From: Lentimicrobiaceae bacterium | GTDB lineage: Bacteria; Bacteroidota; Bacteroidia; Bacteroidales; Lentimicrobiaceae | NCBI GenBank assembly: GCA_020636745.1 | Contig: JACJXH010000003.1 | Coordinates: 186,001-250,000 of the forward strand | DNA length: 64,000 nt | Direction of reading: 5' to 3' | Part shown: positions 1 to 9,057 of the stretch, piece by piece | How positions within the stretch are numbered: position 1 is the stretch's first letter | Layout of the letters: every line of letters starts with the position of its first letter | Made by a program: the position numbers and the translations under genes | The notes under the pieces: model-generated | What the model was told of the DNA's origin: nothing | The model's input: only the letters and a program-made list of their open reading frames with translations | Databases searched by the model: none

Positions 1-1
1 T

Positions 2-160
2 AAAAGGGATGATATATTGGTGTTTAACGAAAAAGACCAACTTTATAATGCACTCGTTTCCATGGCATGGAAAGATGCCAATCTCTTATTGATGAGTTCC
101 GGAAATTTTGACGGAATAAACCTGAAAGAGTTATCAGAAGTTTTGCTGACTGAAGCCTGA
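2..160 (+). CDS. C-terminal end of a probable UDP-N-acetylmuramate ligase (Mpl/MurC-like), partial
   Basis: The first 160 bases hold an open frame with no start in the window that ends in TGA at 158-160, giving the last 52 residues of a protein. The tail contains LLLMSSGNFDGINL. This resembles the end of the Mur ligase C-terminal domain in Bacteroidota Mpl proteins, which attach recovered tripeptide to UDP-MurNAc in peptidoglycan recycling. The match is from memory of a short motif, so MurC or another Mur ligase remains possible. The gene is convergent with the next one. Confidence 0.5.
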   Translation, partial: KRDDILVFNEKDQLYNALVSMAWKDANLLLMSSGNFDGINLKELSEVLLTEA

Positions 161-200
161 TTTAATTACACCATCATCCGGAAGAAGGAATATCAAACCA

Positions 201-611
201 TTATTTCTTCTTTTCTTTTTTAACTTTTACTTTTTTGCTTTTTTCAGGAGAGGGTTCTTCAATTTTTTCTTCTTTTAATTTTTTTATCTTCTTTTCAGGA
301 ATCAAATCATTTACCCAGCTCATGGCAGCCATAGTTCTTGGGAAACCAATGGTGCTGGTGAGCAGAAGTATTGTATGCCTGATTTCTTCGGGAGTAACTC
401 CGGCTTCTAGCGCTCTTCGGGTGTGGCTGTGAACGGCACCTTCTGACTGAATTGCTGCTGCAGCCGCCAGGTTTATCAGGCACATGGTATTGTCGGGCAA
501 GGGACTTGTTTCACGAATTGTTTCTCCAAGCTTTTCAAGTGCATCAAAATATGCAGGAAAAGATGCCTTGTTTTTTTCATAATTTTTAGGCAAAGAGTCG
601 TTGTTTTTCAT
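201..611 (-). CDS. Carboxymuconolactone decarboxylase-like protein (AhpD fold)
   Basis: This 136-residue cytoplasmic protein has one CMD domain at about residues 25-105, with the family-like stretches INLAAAAAIQSEGAVHSH and EAGVTPEEIRHTILLLTSTI. The CxxC pair that AhpD uses for peroxidase activity is absent: the corresponding helix has no cysteine. A disulfide reductase role is therefore unlikely, and it sits closer to the gamma-carboxymuconolactone decarboxylase-like proteins of unknown substrate. The last 30 residues are almost all Lys, Glu, Ser and Pro, a disordered basic tail not typical of the family. It lies 27 bp downstream of the YciI-like gene on the same strand and may be cotranscribed. 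Confidence 0.75.
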   Translation of the reverse strand: MKNNDSLPKNYEKNKASFPAYFDALEKLGETIRETSPLPDNTMCLINLAAAAAIQSEGAVHSHTRRALEAGVTPEEIRHTILLLTSTIGFPRTMAAMSWVNDLIPEKKIKKLKEEKIEEPSPEKSKKVKVKKEKKK

Positions 612-638
612 AATGCTGAGTGTAATTTTTAGAATAAG

Positions 639-1073
639 TTAATACCATTCAATATTTTGCAATTCAACAGGGCCGTACCATGGGTGAATTTCCGCGACAA
701 GCCTTCCTGAGCTTACTGCCGGATCCTGTTGGGTTAGAGAGGTAGCTTCTTCAATGCTGTCCACATGAAGTACAAATATTCCTCTCAACGCTGTATTGTC
801 AATAAACGGGCCTGCGAGAACCAATTTTTTGTCTAAGCTCATTTGCTTAATATGAGCCATATGGCCATCCTGAATCCTGGCTGCACTCAGCGAATCCTGA
901 GTTCTGTTCTGACCAGTTTTGAGCAAAACCAAAAAATAGGTTGTCATTTTTGAGGTGTCAGGCAGATGAGAAACTGCACTTTGAGCAAAGATGGCACAAG
1001 GCAATGTAAATATGCTAATTACAAGAAGTAATAAAAAAGTTTTAGCCTTCATAACCATAGTTTTGCAGCACAA
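639..1073 (-). CDS. Exported YciI-like protein
   Basis: The 144-residue product starts with a signal peptide (KTFLLLLVISIFTLPCAIFA, then Gln-Ser) followed by a YciI-like ferredoxin-fold domain at about residues 44-135. The domain shows the family's HMAHIKQM helix and the AGPF turn, and an end strand leading to HPWYGP. YciI proteins are small dimeric proteins related to muconolactone isomerase, and most have no proven reaction. Export to the periplasm is the odd point, since most YciI proteins are cytoplasmic. An in-frame ATG at 1052 fits the signal peptide better than the one at 1073. It pairs with the CMD-like gene downstream, and both folds occur in aromatic lactone catabolism. Confidence 0.7.
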   Translation of the reverse strand: MCCKTMVMKAKTFLLLLVISIFTLPCAIFAQSAVSHLPDTSKMTTYFLVLLKTGQNRTQDSLSAARIQDGHMAHIKQMSLDKKLVLAGPFIDNTALRGIFVLHVDSIEEATSLTQQDPAVSSGRLVAEIHPWYGPVELQNIEWY

Positions 1074-1103
1074 TCAATAAACAAATTTCAGGGATATTGT
1101 TCT

Positions 1104-3398
1104 TTAATTTTGGGCAATAAATTTTCCAATTTCCTTGTAAAGATCTGCTTTTCTGATAGGTTTTGAAATATAACCATCGCATCCGGCTGCCAGACATAAC
1201 TCCTTATCGCCCGTCATTGCGTAGGCTGTAGTGGCAATTACAGGTAATTGAGGATTTAATGATTTAATCATCCTGGTAGCTTCAAGTCCATCCATTTCAG
1301 GCATTTTAATATCCATCAGTATTAAATGAATAGCCGGATATTTTTGGTATAACTCCAATGCCTGACTGCCGGTTTTTGCATGCAGGATTCTCACACGTGA
1401 TAACAGCAGTAATTTTTCAAGATAGGCGAAATTGGTCAATTCGTCTTCTGCAACCAGGAAAATGTATTCAGAATAGTCCGGAATTGAATCCAATCCATTT
1501 AATCTATTTTGTAAATCCGGTTCAGGTCTTGACCTGAGTGGTATGCTAAAGCCAAAAGTTGAGCCTGAATGGCTGCTCGAAATAAGTGAGATTGTACCTC
1601 CCATTACCTCTACATAAGCTTTGGAAATGGCCAACCCCAGCCCATTACCACCATATTTTCTTGAAAATGAATCTTCAACCTGTCGGAAAGGTTCAAAAAT
1701 AAGATCCTCAAATCCGGGTTTTACACCTATTCCGGTGTCTTCAACCTGAAAATGTAAACCTGAATCCATTACATTGCAGCTAACCCTTACGCTGCCATAT
1801 TCAGTAAACTTAAGGGCATTGTCAATCAAATGCGAAATTGATTGTCTGATTTTAGCTTCATCCGAAATCACTTTAATCTGCGACTCCAGTTCATTGGAAA
1901 TGATAAACTCAATTGACTTTTGCTGTGCGATGTTACTATATTGAGTGCAAATGTCATTCAGCAAATTGTTGATTGAAAATTCGTGGTAATTAACCGAAAG
2001 CTGTTCAGTTTCAATTTTAGAAATTTCGATGATATCAGTAATAATTTTGAGCAATTGATTTGAATTTGAAAAAATGGTGTCAACGTACTCTTTTTTCGTT
2101 TCATCATCAATTTCAGGTTCAAGTAAAAGCTCTGCAAACCCGATAATGCCATTCATGGGAGTTCTGACTTCATGACTTAAATTGGCAAGAAACGCTGACT
2201 TAAGCCTGTCACTTTCTTCTGCTTTTTCTTTAGCCAGTTTAAGCTCTTCTTCCACCAATTTCCGTTCTGTTATATCCATAATCATTCCTGTTATTTCATT
2301 GTTGTCAAACAGGGCATTGATAATGACATTCTTTTTAACGCCGCGGGAAGTCAATAAGATGGTTTCGAAATTTGTAACAGATTTTTGTTCAACAACTACT
2401 TGCAGAAACTCTTCACGTTTATAGGCATGGGCAAATATTTCGTAAACCGGAACGGAAAGCAGTTCCTGTGTTGAGTTGTACTCTAGAAGATTGGCCAGGG
2501 CAACATTGGCAAAAATGAAATTTCCTTCGATGGTCGATTTGTAGATTCCTGTAATAGAGTTTTCTACAAGTTTACGGTATTTGTTTTCTGATTCAATCAG
2601 TGCATTTTCAGCTTTCGTAATTTGCGATAAGTCTATGTCAATACAGTATAAATCTTTGCCGTATTCCGCCGAGTTTATAATGGCATGATTGGAGTAAACA
2701 GAAACAGCAGAACCATCTTTTGTTTTAAGTACGAGTTTTTCGGAGGTAGATGTAATTCCCGAATCATACATGAGTTTTACATTGGTCTTTACTTCTTCGA
2801 TCATTTCCGAAGGTATAATCAGGTCGTAAAGCGATTTACCGATGGCTTCCTGCTTTGTGTAGCCGTAAAGTGTCTCTGATGCTTTATTCCAGTATTTAAC
2901 TGTCCCGTCAGGAGCATATCCCTGTACAGCAATGTTCGAAACATTTTCAAGCAGATTTCTGAACCGTTCTTCACTTTGCCGGAGAGCGGCTTCAGTCAAT
3001 CGTTTCTGTTTTCTGATGCTTAAATTTTCCAAAGCTTCAGTAACAGAATAGGGCAGGCGTTTCAATTGCTCTTTTATAACATAATCATTCGCACCTGCTT
3101 TTATACAGTTTACGGCTATTTCTTCATTTAATGAGCCTGTAATTACAATAAAGGGTATATCAATATGGCTCTCTTGTACAATCTTTAAGGCAGAAATGCC
3201 ATCAAAATCCGGCATGCTGTAGTCAGAAATAATAATGTCGGGCTTGAAAGTGTCCAATGCTTCAATAAAATCGGGTCTGTTATCAACACATTTACTTTCA
3301 AATATTAACCCTGCGCGTTTAAGTTCTTGCACAGCCAGTTCCAAATCGTAGAAATTATCTTCTGCAATCAGAACTTTAAAATTCTTATGTTGTATCAT
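1104..3398 (-). CDS. Hybrid sensor histidine kinase (REC-PAS-PAS-HisKA-HATPase-REC)
   Basis: This 764-residue soluble two-component kinase has a receiver domain at about 8-125 with phospho-acceptor Asp in IISDYSMP, and PAS domains at about 143-260 and 272-385. A short coiled segment leads to HisKA with the phosphorylated His in NLSHEVRTPMNG (about 405). The ATPase domain includes NGLGLAISKAYVEVMGG, and a second receiver lies at about 645-760 with Asp in LILMDIKMPEMDG. There is no membrane segment, so the signal is internal or arrives through the N-terminal receiver. No dedicated regulator or output gene is adjacent. On the minus strand a TATTTTTG box lies just upstream of the start (3421-3428 region), but no matching -33 box is clear. 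Confidence 0.9.
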   Translation of the reverse strand: MIQHKNFKVLIAEDNFYDLELAVQELKRAGLIFESKCVDNRPDFIEALDTFKPDIIISDYSMPDFDGISALKIVQESHIDIPFIVITGSLNEEIAVNCIKAGANDYVIKEQLKRLPYSVTEALENLSIRKQKRLTEAALRQSEERFRNLLENVSNIAVQGYAPDGTVKYWNKASETLYGYTKQEAIGKSLYDLIIPSEMIEEVKTNVKLMYDSGITSTSEKLVLKTKDGSAVSVYSNHAIINSAEYGKDLYCIDIDLSQITKAENALIESENKYRKLVENSITGIYKSTIEGNFIFANVALANLLEYNSTQELLSVPVYEIFAHAYKREEFLQVVVEQKSVTNFETILLTSRGVKKNVIINALFDNNEITGMIMDITERKLVEEELKLAKEKAEESDRLKSAFLANLSHEVRTPMNGIIGFAELLLEPEIDDETKKEYVDTIFSNSNQLLKIITDIIEISKIETEQLSVNYHEFSINNLLNDICTQYSNIAQQKSIEFIISNELESQIKVISDEAKIRQSISHLIDNALKFTEYGSVRVSCNVMDSGLHFQVEDTGIGVKPGFEDLIFEPFRQVEDSFSRKYGGNGLGLAISKAYVEVMGGTISLISSSHSGSTFGFSIPLRSRPEPDLQNRLNGLDSIPDYSEYIFLVAEDELTNFAYLEKLLLLSRVRILHAKTGSQALELYQKYPAIHLILMDIKMPEMDGLEATRMIKSLNPQLPVIATTAYAMTGDKELCLAAGCDGYISKPIRKADLYKEIGKFIAQN

Positions 3399-3470
3399 CA
3401 GTAAAATATTATAGCTCTACCAAAAATAATGATTTAATTGTTTAAATAAAACAGGCACCAGTAAGAAAAT

Positions 3471-3500
3471 AAAAAGAGAAGCTTTTAAGCTTCTCTTTTT
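3471..3500 (-). terminator. Rho-independent terminator of clpC
   Basis: A perfect 14-bp stem (3471-3484 with 3487-3500) around a two-base centre is flanked by A and T runs. It sits 19 bp beyond the clpC stop codon. Because the stem is A/T-flanked on both sides it could also stop transcription from the plus strand. Confidence 0.8.
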
Positions 3501-3518
3501 GAATAAAATGTGAAAGGA

Positions 3519-6068
3519 TTACCCTTCAGTAATGATTTCAGCCTCTTTTGAATTGTTAGAGATGCCAATTTTCAATTCAGCCTCATTGTCCTCATAATCA
3601 ATTGTTATAAGGTCGCCTTCATGAACCTTTGCTTTAATAATTTCTTCAGCGAGGGCATCTTCAATATATTTTTGAATAGCTCTTTTCAGCGGCCGGGCTC
3701 CAAATTGTGAATCCCATCCTTTCTCAACAATAAAATCTTTGGCTTTGGTAGTCACTTCAAGGTGATATCCCATTTCAGCAATTCTTTTCACAAGGCTTGA
3801 TAATTCAATATCAATAATCTTATGAATATCTTCCCGTTCAAGAGAATCGAAAATAACAATATCGTCAATCCTGTTTAAGAATTCAGGAGCAAAAGAACGT
3901 TTAAGGGCATTTTCAATCACCCCTTGAGCATGACTTGAACTTCCCGAAAGCTTGGCACTTGTTGAAAAGCCAACACCTTGTCCGAAATCTTTTAATTGTC
4001 TTGACCCGATGTTGGATGTCATAATGACAATGGTATTTTTGAAATCCACCTTTCGTCCAAGACTGTCGGTGAGTATACCATCGTCAAGTACCTGAAGCAA
4101 TATATGGAAAATATCAGGGTGTGCTTTTTCAATTTCATCGAGCAAAACGATAGAATAAGGTTTGCGCCTGACTTTTTCAGTAAGCTGACCACCTTCTTCA
4201 TAACCAACATAACCCGGAGGCGCTCCAACAAGTCTTGAAACAGCAAATTTCTCCATATATTCACTCATGTCAATTCTGACAAGAGTATCTTCAGAATCAA
4301 AAAGGTATTTGGCCAACACTTTGGCAAGATGTGTTTTTCCTACACCTGTCGGGCCAAGGAAGATAAATGTTCCGATAGGTTTGTTCGGGTCTTTCAGTCC
4401 GGCTCTGTTGCGTCTGATGGCTTTTACAATCTTTTTAATTGCTTCATTCTGACCAATAACAGAACCAGATAAGTCCTCTTCCATATTCAACAATCTGTCG
4501 CTTTCATTCTGGGCAATACGCTGAACAGGAACACCTGTCATCATGGCTACCACCTCGGCCACATTTTCTTCGCTTACTTCCACCCGATGAACTTTTGAAT
4601 CTTCTTCCCATCTGTTCTTTGCGGCATCAAGCTCAATCATAAGCTTTCGTTCGGAATCGCGGTATTTTGCAGCTTCTTCAAACTTTTGACTGTGTATTGC
4701 TTTGTTTTTAAGCTTTTTAACTTCTTCAATTCTGGTTTCAAGTTCAAGGATCTCAACAGGAACCTGCATATTGGTGATGTGTACCCGTGCACCGGCTTCG
4801 TCAAGCGCATCAATGGCTTTATCGGGCAGGTAGCGATCGGTAAGGTATCTGTTGGTAAGACTTACGCAGGCCTTAATTGCTTCAGGAGCATATTTGACCA
4901 GGTGATGATCTTCGTATTTTTCCTTTATATTGTTCAATATTTCGACAGTTTCCTCAATGGAGGTAGGGTCAACAAGTATTTTTTGGAACCGTCTTTCCAA
5001 TGCACCGTCTTTTTCAATATACTGTCTGTATTCATCCAGCGTGGTTGCTCCAATACATTGTATTTCACCTCTGGCAAGCGCTGGTTTAAACATATTGCTG
5101 GCATCAAGCGACCCTGATGCATTACCAGCTCCTACAATCGTATGAATTTCATCAATAAACAGAATAATATCACGGTTCTTCTCAAGTTCATTCAGCACAG
5201 CTTTCATGCGTTCTTCAAACTGACCGCGATATTTTGTGCCTGCCACCAGCGAGGCTAAATCGAGGGTGAAAATCCGCTTGTTAAACAGCACTCTTGAAAC
5301 TTTTCTGGCAATAATTCTTAAGGCAAGTCCTTCGGCAATAGCTGATTTACCAACGCCTGGTTCACCTATGAGAATAGGATTATTCTTTTTTCTGCGGCTC
5401 AGAATCTGGGCTATCCGTTCAAGTTCTTTTTCCCGGCCTACAATCGGATCGAGTCGGCCTTCTTCAGCAGCTTTGGTTAAATCACGGCCAAAATTATCGA
5501 GTACCGGGGTTTTTGATTTAGAATCTCCGGCTTTTCTGGGCGCTCCAAACGACCGGCTTTCATCTCCTTCATCTTCAGATGAACTACCGGGCAATTCACT
5601 GCGTGGTGATTCAAAAGCAGTGTTTTCTTCATTGCTGATGATGGATTTGAGCTCATCGCGCACAGCGTCGTAATCAACACCATATTTTCCCAGGGTACTG
5701 GTAACAAGATTGTCATCATCCTTGAGAATGGCAAGTAAAAGATGCTCAGTTCCAATTAGTTCGCTGTTAAACATCTTGGCTTCAAGGTATGTAAGTTTCA
5801 AAGCTCTTTCAGCTTGCTTCACCAATGGCAGGTTTTCTGCCGATTTGTCACGTTTTATATTTGTGCCAATTGTTCCTTCAATTGTTTTTCGCACTTCGTT
5901 GGTGTCAACATTGAGCAAATTCATTATCTGAATTGCCATTCCTTCACCTTCCCGGATAATTCCCAGAAGAAGATGTTCAACGCCAATATAATCATTTCCA
6001 AGCCTTAACGACTCTTCCCGGCTGTATGTCAAAACGTCTTTAACACGTTGCGAAAATTTAGCTTCCAT
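3519..6068 (-). CDS. clpC: ATP-dependent Clp protease ATP-binding subunit ClpC
   Basis: This is the AAA+ unfoldase that feeds substrates to ClpP. The product of about 849 residues has two N-terminal Clp repeats (about 1-145), AAA-1 with Walker A GEPGVGKSA (about 240) and Walker B LFIDEIHT, and a UVR-type middle region (about 455-490, KFEEAAKYRD). AAA-2 has Walker A GPTGVGKTHLAK (about 574), Walker B IVLLDEIEKA and a ClpP-docking loop with GVGFS. The UVR motif and short middle region mark ClpC rather than ClpA or ClpB. The ATG at 6068 (MEAKFSQRV) matches the usual ClpC start, four codons inside a longer frame that starts at 6080. The gene is divergent from gyrA and ends at a strong terminator. 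The clpS adaptor is 14 kb away. Confidence 0.95.
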   Translation of the reverse strand: MEAKFSQRVKDVLTYSREESLRLGNDYIGVEHLLLGIIREGEGMAIQIMNLLNVDTNEVRKTIEGTIGTNIKRDKSAENLPLVKQAERALKLTYLEAKMFNSELIGTEHLLLAILKDDDNLVTSTLGKYGVDYDAVRDELKSIISNEENTAFESPRSELPGSSSEDEGDESRSFGAPRKAGDSKSKTPVLDNFGRDLTKAAEEGRLDPIVGREKELERIAQILSRRKKNNPILIGEPGVGKSAIAEGLALRIIARKVSRVLFNKRIFTLDLASLVAGTKYRGQFEERMKAVLNELEKNRDIILFIDEIHTIVGAGNASGSLDASNMFKPALARGEIQCIGATTLDEYRQYIEKDGALERRFQKILVDPTSIEETVEILNNIKEKYEDHHLVKYAPEAIKACVSLTNRYLTDRYLPDKAIDALDEAGARVHITNMQVPVEILELETRIEEVKKLKNKAIHSQKFEEAAKYRDSERKLMIELDAAKNRWEEDSKVHRVEVSEENVAEVVAMMTGVPVQRIAQNESDRLLNMEEDLSGSVIGQNEAIKKIVKAIRRNRAGLKDPNKPIGTFIFLGPTGVGKTHLAKVLAKYLFDSEDTLVRIDMSEYMEKFAVSRLVGAPPGYVGYEEGGQLTEKVRRKPYSIVLLDEIEKAHPDIFHILLQVLDDGILTDSLGRKVDFKNTIVIMTSNIGSRQLKDFGQGVGFSTSAKLSGSSSHAQGVIENALKRSFAPEFLNRIDDIVIFDSLEREDIHKIIDIELSSLVKRIAEMGYHLEVTTKAKDFIVEKGWDSQFGARPLKRAIQKYIEDALAEEIIKAKVHEGDLITIDYEDNEAELKIGISNNSKEAEIITEG

Positions 6069-6080
6069 TTCAAATATCAT

Positions 6081-6389
6081 TAGAGGTTTCCGTTTTCCCG
6101 GAGATAATTTCCGGCACCTTGATTTATAACAATTTATTACATATTATGTTCTGCAAGAAAGCTTAAAAATACAGCTATTTGACAAGCAGGCTTCATGCGA
6201 AAAACAAACAATGTAAAGATAATTCACCTTGATTAATCAAATACAATGCCGTTTTTAAATTCTTAACATTAAGTTGTTAGTAAATCAGCTAATTTACTAT
6301 AAAGAATACGCGGATCGTAAGCTAAAAATATCTACCTTCGTAACCCTTTAACGGGATTGAGGATTTTTTAATTTGATTAGATATAAGTG
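6081..6389. promoter_or_regulatory. Divergent clpC/gyrA promoter region with a 12-bp palindrome
   Basis: This 309-bp AT-rich gap has no gene. It contains the perfect palindrome TTGATTAATCAA at 6229-6240. On the minus strand the palindrome overlaps a possible -33 box (TTTG) followed 16 bp later by TATCTTTA, which could drive clpC although the spacing is short. On the plus strand TACCTTCG at 6333-6340 is a weak -7 candidate for gyrA. The assignments are tentative. Confidence 0.35.
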
Positions 6390-8999
6390 ATGGAAAATCA
6401 AGCCGATGGCGAAAAAATTGTAAAAGTAAATATTGAAAACCAGATGAAATCGGCCTATATCGACTATTCAATGTCGGTAATTGTGTCGAGGGCTTTACCT
6501 GATGTGCGCGATGGTCTTAAACCTGTTCATCGCCGTGTTTTGTACGGAATGCTTGATCTGGGTGTATTTTCTAACAGACCATACAAGAAAAGCGCCAGAA
6601 TAGTAGGGGAGGTGCTGGGTAAATACCATCCACATGGCGATACATCTGTATATGATGCCATGGTCAGAATGGCTCAGGAGTGGTCTCTCAGATATCCTTT
6701 GGTTGACGGACAGGGTAACTTTGGCTCAATTGATGGTGACAGCCCCGCTGCTATGCGTTATACGGAGGCGCGTCTGAGAAAGATTGCCGAAGAAATGCTT
6801 GCCGACATTAATAAAAATACAGTTGATTTTCAGTTGAATTTCGATGATTCGCTCGAAGAACCTACTGTTTTGCCGGCCCAACTTCCCAATCTTCTTATCA
6901 ACGGAGCTTCAGGTATTGCGGTTGGTATGGCTACCAATATGCCACCTCACAATTTAAGTGAAGTCATCGATGGTATCATCGCATATATCGATAACAAAGA
7001 TATTACCATACCGGAGCTGATGAAGTTTATTAAAGCTCCCGATTTTCCTACCGGTGGCATTATTTATGGCTACGAAGGCGTTAAGGATGCGTATGAAACC
7101 GGAAGGGGCAGAATTGTCATGCGTGCTGAAACTAAAATTGAAACTGATGCACACGGACGGGAAAGCATTATTGTGAATGCCATCCCTTATCAGGTAAATA
7201 AGGCCGAAATGATTAAAAAAACGGCCGACCTGATAAACGACAAAAAAATTGAAGGCATTTCAGATATCCGCGATGAATCTGACCGCAGTGGTATGCGCAT
7301 CGTGTATGAACTTAAGCGTGATGCCATTACAAATGTAGTGCTCAATAAACTTTATCAGCTTACTCAGCTGCAAACTTCATTCAGCGTAAATAACATCTGT
7401 CTTGTTAAAGGCCGGCCAATGCTGCTTAACCTCAAACAGCTGATTCATTATTTCGTGGAACACCGGCATGAAGTTGTAATCAGGCGAACCCAATATGATT
7501 TGAATGAAGCTGAGAAAAGAGCGCATATTTTGCAAGGTTTGCTGATTGCACTTGATCACCTCGATGAAGTTATTGCCCTTATCAGAGCCTCAAAAACTCC
7601 TGAAGAAGCCCGTAATGGCTTGATTGAGAGATTTAATCTTTCTGAAATTCAGGCAAGAGCCGTTCTCGATATGAGATTGCAGCGTTTAACAGGGCTGGAG
7701 CGTGATAAAATTCATGAAGAATACAACGAACTTCTGAAAATGATTGATTATTACCATGATGTTTTGGCCAACGAAGACCTGAGGATGGAAATCATCAAAA
7801 AGGAACTTGCTGCCATCAAACAAAATTATGGTGATGAAGCCAGAACTGAAATCGTTTATGCTGCCAGCGATTTTAAAATTGAAGATACTATCGCTGATGA
7901 AAATGTAGTCATTACAATTTCACACATGGGCTATATTAAACGGACACCTTTGTCGGAATACCGGAAACAGAACAGGGGAGGACGTGGCGCCAAAGGCTCC
8001 GATATCAGGGACGAAGATTTCCTTGAACACCTGTTTGTAGCCTCCATGCATAATTACATGTTATTCTTTACCGAAAAAGGGAAGGTCTTCTGGCTGAGGG
8101 TTTTCGAAATTTCGGAAGGCTCAAAAACTTCAAAAGGCCGGGCTATTCAAAACATGATTAATATAGAACCGGACGATAAAATCCGCGCTTATATTAATTT
8201 GAAAAGTATCAAGGATGAAGAGTATATCAATAACAACTTTATAATCCTCTGTACCAGAAAGGGTGTAATCAAGAAAACTTCACTGGAAGCTTATTCACGA
8301 CCAAGACAAAACGGTATCAATGCCATTACTATACGTGAAGATGATACACTGCTCGAAGCCAGAATGACCAATGGTTCAAGCGAAGTGGTAATGGCGCTGA
8401 AATCCGGACGCGCCATCAGATTTAATGAAAATACCGTCAGACCGATGGGCCGGAATGCAAGCGGAGTCAGAGGCATTACACTATCAGGCGATAATGATGA
8501 AGTTGTTGGAATGATTTGTATGGAAAACAACAATTTCGATATTCTGGTAGTTTCTGAAAATGGCTACGGAAAACGCTCAAAACTCGATGATTACCGGGTA
8601 ACCAACAGAGGTGGAAAAGGGGTGAAAACCTTGAATATCACCGAAAAAACAGGACAGCTTATTTCTATTGATTCTGTAACGGATTCAGATGACCTTATGA
8701 TTATCAACCGGTCAGGATTAATTATCAGGCTGGGCGTTTCAGAATTGAGAGTTATGGGACGTGCTACTCAGGGTGTTAGACTTATCAACCTCAGAGATAA
8801 TGATTCAATTGCAGCTGTAACGAAAGTTGAAGCTGACGAAACAAATGATATGGACGATTCAGATGATTCAATTTCAGTTGAAATCCCTGAAACCGCATAT
8901 GACACTTTCCCGGTTGAAGAAGATTCAGATGGCGCATCGCCTGATACAGAGGCCGATGAAACTGATGAAGAGATTGGCCCGGAAATTGATACTGAGTAA
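6390..8999 (+). CDS. gyrA: DNA gyrase subunit A
   Basis: This is the breakage-reunion subunit of gyrase, which introduces negative supercoils with GyrB. The 869-residue protein has the winged-helix/tower core with the catalytic Tyr at about residue 122 in AAMRYTEARL. The six-bladed C-terminal domain (about 500-810) contains GyrA-box-like NRGGKGVKTL. The quinolone region reads HPHGDTSVYD, with Thr where E. coli has Ser83 and Asp kept at position 87. A GTG three bases upstream is a possible start, but ATG at 6390 is preferred. The last 50 or so residues are very acidic (Asp/Glu/Ser), a disordered tail longer than that of E. coli. ParC is excluded by the GyrA box. Confidence 0.96.
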   Translation: MENQADGEKIVKVNIENQMKSAYIDYSMSVIVSRALPDVRDGLKPVHRRVLYGMLDLGVFSNRPYKKSARIVGEVLGKYHPHGDTSVYDAMVRMAQEWSLRYPLVDGQGNFGSIDGDSPAAMRYTEARLRKIAEEMLADINKNTVDFQLNFDDSLEEPTVLPAQLPNLLINGASGIAVGMATNMPPHNLSEVIDGIIAYIDNKDITIPELMKFIKAPDFPTGGIIYGYEGVKDAYETGRGRIVMRAETKIETDAHGRESIIVNAIPYQVNKAEMIKKTADLINDKKIEGISDIRDESDRSGMRIVYELKRDAITNVVLNKLYQLTQLQTSFSVNNICLVKGRPMLLNLKQLIHYFVEHRHEVVIRRTQYDLNEAEKRAHILQGLLIALDHLDEVIALIRASKTPEEARNGLIERFNLSEIQARAVLDMRLQRLTGLERDKIHEEYNELLKMIDYYHDVLANEDLRMEIIKKELAAIKQNYGDEARTEIVYAASDFKIEDTIADENVVITISHMGYIKRTPLSEYRKQNRGGRGAKGSDIRDEDFLEHLFVASMHNYMLFFTEKGKVFWLRVFEISEGSKTSKGRAIQNMINIEPDDKIRAYINLKSIKDEEYINNNFIILCTRKGVIKKTSLEAYSRPRQNGINAITIREDDTLLEARMTNGSSEVVMALKSGRAIRFNENTVRPMGRNASGVRGITLSGDNDEVVGMICMENNNFDILVVSENGYGKRSKLDDYRVTNRGGKGVKTLNITEKTGQLISIDSVTDSDDLMIINRSGLIIRLGVSELRVMGRATQGVRLINLRDNDSIAAVTKVEADETNDMDDSDDSISVEIPETAYDTFPVEEDSDGASPDTEADETDEEIGPEIDTE

Positions 9000-9015
9000 T
9001 AATATTTTATATTTG
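8985..9015 (+). promoter_or_regulatory. Bacteroidota-type promoter for the TPR gene
   Basis: ATTG at 8985-8988 is followed after 19 bp by TATATTTG at 9008-9015, matching the -33/-7 consensus of the Bacteroidota primary sigma factor. It overlaps the last codons of gyrA and predicts a transcript start near 9022, about 36 bp before the next start codon. Confidence 0.6.
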
Positions 9016-9057
9016 CACGCTCTAACAGGAGGGTATTAAACTTTTAAACAAAAAACA

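Noticed and set aside
4686..5117. Open frame of 143 codons opposite clpC
   Set aside because: It is antisense to the conserved AAA-1 region and middle domain of clpC, whose sequence fully explains the DNA.
5236..5673. Open frame of 145 codons opposite clpC
   Set aside because: It lies antisense to the first AAA domain and linker of clpC and has low-complexity Ser-rich content.
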